DNA of 64,000 nt from Daphnia carinata (Eukaryota > Arthropoda > Branchiopoda > Diplostraca > Daphniidae): NCBI RefSeq assembly GCF_022539665.2, contig NC_081337.1, positions 4,812,679 through 4,876,678 on the forward strand. Reading direction: 5' to 3'. A model generated the notes under the pieces. It did no database searches. It was not told the DNA's origin and was given only the letters and a program-made list of their open reading frames with translations. Shown one piece after another: positions 60,468 to 64,000 of this stretch (its first letter is position 1; each line of letters begins with the position of its first letter). The position numbers and the translations under genes are program-made.

Positions 60468-63400
60468 GGCACTAACTCAACGGGATATCAAGACGGGATG
60501 GAAGGGACACGTGGGCTTACGCGGCGTGGCTTTCTCCTAGGCTAATTGGTGGCTGATTGCTTCGCAATCAGTGTCGATCATCAATTAACCTACATAACAT
60601 AATCTAACCTTACAAACCTGGCCTAACCTAACCCGTTTACCAGCGTTGTAAATGAGATCGCCCCCAAAAATACACAACAGAACACATGAGTCAAGTAAGA
60701 GAATAGTATCACCTAGTAGCTCAGTGGTTAGAGCGTTGGCCCGGCAAGCCAAAGGTCTGTGGTTCAACTCCCAGACAGGTGTGGTCTATTCTGACATTCC
60801 TGTGCGTGGTCGCACCTTAGCCTACCAATTCTGATTGCGAAAAGTATACTATTCCTCTGAAAGGGCTCCCGGTTCGACTCCGGAAGGACTACCGGTTCGA
60901 TTCCGGCACTAACTCAACGGGATATCAAGACGGGATGGAAGGGACACGTGGGCTTACGCGGCGTGGCTTTCTCCTAGGCTAATTGGTGGCTGATTGCTTC
61001 GCAATCAGTGTCGATCATCAATTAACCTACATAACATAATCTAACCTTACAAACCTGGCCTAACCTAACCCGTTACCAGCGTTGTAAATGAGATCGCCCC
61101 CAAAAATACACAACAGAACACATGAGTCAAGTAAGAGAATAGTATCACCTAGTAGCTCAGTGGTTAGAGCGTTGGCCCGGCAAGCCAAAGGTCTGTGGTT
61201 CAACTCCCAGACAGGTGTGGTCTATTCTGACATTCCTGTGCGTGGTCGCACCTTAGCCTACCAATTCTGATTGCGAAAAGTATACTATTCCTCTGAAAGG
61301 GCTCCCGGTTCGACTCCGGAAGGACTACCGGTTCGATTCCGGCACTAACTCAACGGGATATCAAGACGGGATGGAAGGGACACGTGGGCTTACGCGGCGT
61401 GGCTTTCTCCTAGGCTAATTGGTGGCTGATTGCTTCGCAATCAGTGTCGATCATCAATTAACCTACATAACATAATCTAACCTTACAAACCTGGCCTAAC
61501 CTAACCCGTTACCAGCGTTGTAAATGAGATCGCCCCCAAAAATACACAACAGAACACATGAGTCAAGTAAGAGAATAGTATCACCTAGTAGCTCAGTGGT
61601 TAGAGCGTTGGCCCGGCAAGCCAAAGGTCTGTGGTTCAACTCCCAGACAGGTGTGGTCTATTCTGACATTCCTGTGCGTGGTCGCACCTTAGCCTACCAA
61701 TTCTGATTGCGAAAAGTATACTATTCCTCTGAAAGGGCTCCCGGTTCGACTCCGGAAGGACTACCGGTTCGATTCCGGCACTAACTCAACGGGATATCAA
61801 GACGGGATGGAAGGGACACGTGGGCTTACGCGGCGTGGCTTTCTCCTAGGCTAATTGGTGGCTGATTGCTTCGCAATCAGTGTCGATCATCAATTAACCT
61901 ACATAACATAATCTAACCTTACAAACCTGGCCTAACCTAACCCGTTACCAGCGTTGTAAATGAGATCGCCCCCAAAAATACACAACAGAACACATGAGTC
62001 AAGTAAGAGAATAGTATCACCTAGTAGCTCAGTGGTTAGAGCGTTGGCCCGGCAAGCCAAAGGTCTGTGGTTCAACTCCCAGACAGGTGTGGTCTATTCT
62101 GACATTCCTGTGCGTGGTCGCACCTTAGCCTACCAATTCTGATTGCGAAAAGTATACTATTCCTCTGAAAGGGCTCCCGGTTCGACTCCGGAAGGACTAC
62201 CGGTTCGATTCCGGCACTAACTCAACGGGATATCAAGACGGGATGGAAGGGACACGTGGGCTTACGCGGCGTGGCTTTCTCCTAGGCTAATTGGTGGCTG
62301 ATTGCTTCGCAATCAGTGTCGATCATCAATTAACCTACATAACATAATCTAACCTTACAAACCTGGCCTAACCTAACCCGTTACCAGCGTTGTAAATGAG
62401 ATCGCCCCCAAAAATACACAACAGAACACATGAGTCAAGTAAGAGAATAGTATCACCTAGTAGCTCAGTGGTTAGAGCGTTGGCCCGGCAAGCCAAAGGT
62501 CTGTGGTTCAACTCCCAGACAGGTGTGGTCTATTCTGACATTCCTGTGCGTGGTCGCACCTTAGCCTACCAATTCTGATTGCGAAAAGTATACTATTCCT
62601 CTGAAAGGGCTCCCGGTTCGACTCCGGAAGGACTACCAGGTTCGATTCCGGCACTAACTCAACGGGATATCAAGACGGGATGGAAGGGACACGTGGGCTT
62701 ACGCGGCGTGGCTTTCTCCTAGGCTAATTGGTGGCTGATTGCTTCGCAATCAGTGTCGATCATCAATTAACCTACATAACATAATCTAACCTTACAAACC
62801 TGGCCTAACCTAACCCGTTACCAGCGTTGTAAATGAGATCGCCCCCAAAAATACACAACAGAACACATGAGTCAAGTAAGAGAATAGTATCACCTAGTAG
62901 CTCAGTGGTTAGAGCGTTGGCCCGGCAAGCCAAAGGTCTGTGGTTCAACTCCCAGACAGGTGTGGTCTATTCTGACATTCCTGTGCGTGGTCGCACCTTA
63001 GCCTACCAATTCTGATTGCGAAAAGTATACTATTCCTCTGAAAGGGCTCCCGGTTCGACTCCGGAAGGACTACCGGTTCGATTCCGGCACTAACTCAACG
63101 GGATATCAAGACGGGATGGAAGGGACACGTGGGCTTACGCGGCGTGGCTTTCTCCTAGGCTAATTGGTGGCTGATTGCTTCGCAATCAGTGTCGATCATC
63201 AATTAACCTACATAACATAATCTAACCTTACAAACCTGGCCTAACCTAACCCGTTACCAGCGTTGTAAATGAGATCGCCCCCAAAAATACACAACAGAAC
63301 ACATGAGTCAAGTAAGAGAATAGTATCACCTAGTAGCTCAGTGGTTAGAGCGTTGGCCCGGCAAGCCAAAGGTCTGTGGTTCAACTCCCAGACAGGTGTG

Positions 63401-64000
63401 GTCTATTCTGACATTCCTGTGCGTGGTCGCACCTTAGCCTACCAATTCTGATTGCGAAAAGTATACTATTCCTCTGAAAGGGCTCCCGGTTCGACTCCGG
63501 AAGGACTACCGGTTCGATTCCGGCACTAACTCAACGGGATATCAAGACGGGATGGAAGGGACACGTGGGCTTACGCGGCGTGGCTTTCTCCTAGGCTAAT
63601 TGGTGGCTGATTGCTTCGCAATCAGTGTCGATCATCAATTAACCTACATAACATAATCTAACCTTACAAACCTGGCCTAACCTAACCCGTTACCAGCGTT
63701 GTAAATGAGATCGCCCCCAAAAATACACAACAGAACACATGAGTCAAGTAAGAGAATAGTATCACCTAGTAGCTCAGTGGTTAGAGCGTTGGCCCGGCAA
63801 GCCAAAGGTCTGTGGTTCAACTCCCAGACAGGTGTGGTCTATTCTGACATTCCTGTGCGTGGTCGCACCTTAGCCTACCAATTCTGATTGCGAAAAGTAT
63901 ACTATTCCTCTGAAAGGGCTCCCGGTTCGACTCCGGAAGGACTACCGGTTCGATTCCGGCACTAACTCAACGGGATATCAAGACGGGATGGAAGGGACAC

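Larger units (their letters stand above)
59880..64000 (+). repeat. 436-bp tandem array with tRNA-like module
   Basis: About 9.4 copies of a 436-bp unit (unit marks at 60215, 60652, 61088, 61524, 61960, 62396, 62833, 63269 and 63705). The only differences I see are single inserted bases near 60637 and 62637. Each unit carries a tRNA-like segment, two further T-arm-like hairpins with B-box sequence, a GTGCG/CGCAC hairpin, a CTGATTGC/GCAATCAG hairpin, and CCTAACCTAACC resembling arthropod telomere repeats. The array runs off the window. Near-zero divergence means very recent amplification or strong homogenisation. Confidence 0.95.

Noticed and set aside
60215-63887. Nine identical 60-codon ORFs
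   Set aside because: They are chance frames across the tRNA-like segment of the 436-bp tandem unit. They are identical because the units are identical, with no coding signal.

Overview
This is animal nuclear DNA, most likely from an arthropod and plausibly a cladoceran crustacean such as Daphnia (inference). The signs are short GT-AG introns of about 60-110 bp, a recognisable 3' half of the insect/crustacean cell-adhesion gene echinoid ending in the EIIV PDZ ligand, CCTAA (TTAGG-type) telomere-like words, and a large family of IRE1-like kinases fused to ankyrin repeats. There is nothing prokaryotic and no CRISPR.

Layout. (1) Positions 1-47362 are a tandem array of 15-16 kb segmental duplications: unit A 1-15312, unit B 15313-31613, unit C 31614-46518, and the start of unit D, which is cut by an assembly gap. 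A full unit reads, left to right: a degenerate spliced gene of unknown identity (+); a type I kinase-ankyrin gene (-); a fragment of an SLC12 cation-chloride cotransporter (-); a shorter copy of the degenerate gene (+); a type II kinase-ankyrin gene (-); and the 3' part of echinoid (+) with its downstream flank. Only unit A has the long echinoid coding part. Unit B keeps only downstream flank, and unit C keeps only the last seven codons, the stop and the flank. (2) A 1137-bp terminal-inverted-repeat element with a TA target duplication interrupts the echinoid flank of unit C. (3) After a 100-N gap comes a 12.3-kb array of a 141-bp satellite (about 87 monomers). (4) After a second 100-N gap comes an array of a nearly invariant 436-bp unit carrying a tRNA-like Pol III promoter module.

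The kinase-ankyrin genes share four exons of constant size: 209-213, 494-497, 116 nt and one giant exon. The first three encode a complete IRE1/RNase L-type kinase domain of about 274 residues. The fourth encodes 37-residue ankyrin repeats, about 16 in type II and about 40-49 in type I. No KEN endoribonuclease domain follows. The order is kinase then ankyrin, the reverse of RNase L. Of five copies, the one at 34283-39844 is intact, the one at 18249-24834 is intact except for a C-terminal frameshift, and the other three carry clear defects. A role as a stress or innate-immune sensor is only an inference from domain similarity.

The genes do not form an operon. Their relationship is positional: the kinase-ankyrin genes lie antisense and immediately upstream of the 3' exons of echinoid, so they may be nested in an echinoid intron whose 5' exons are outside the window.
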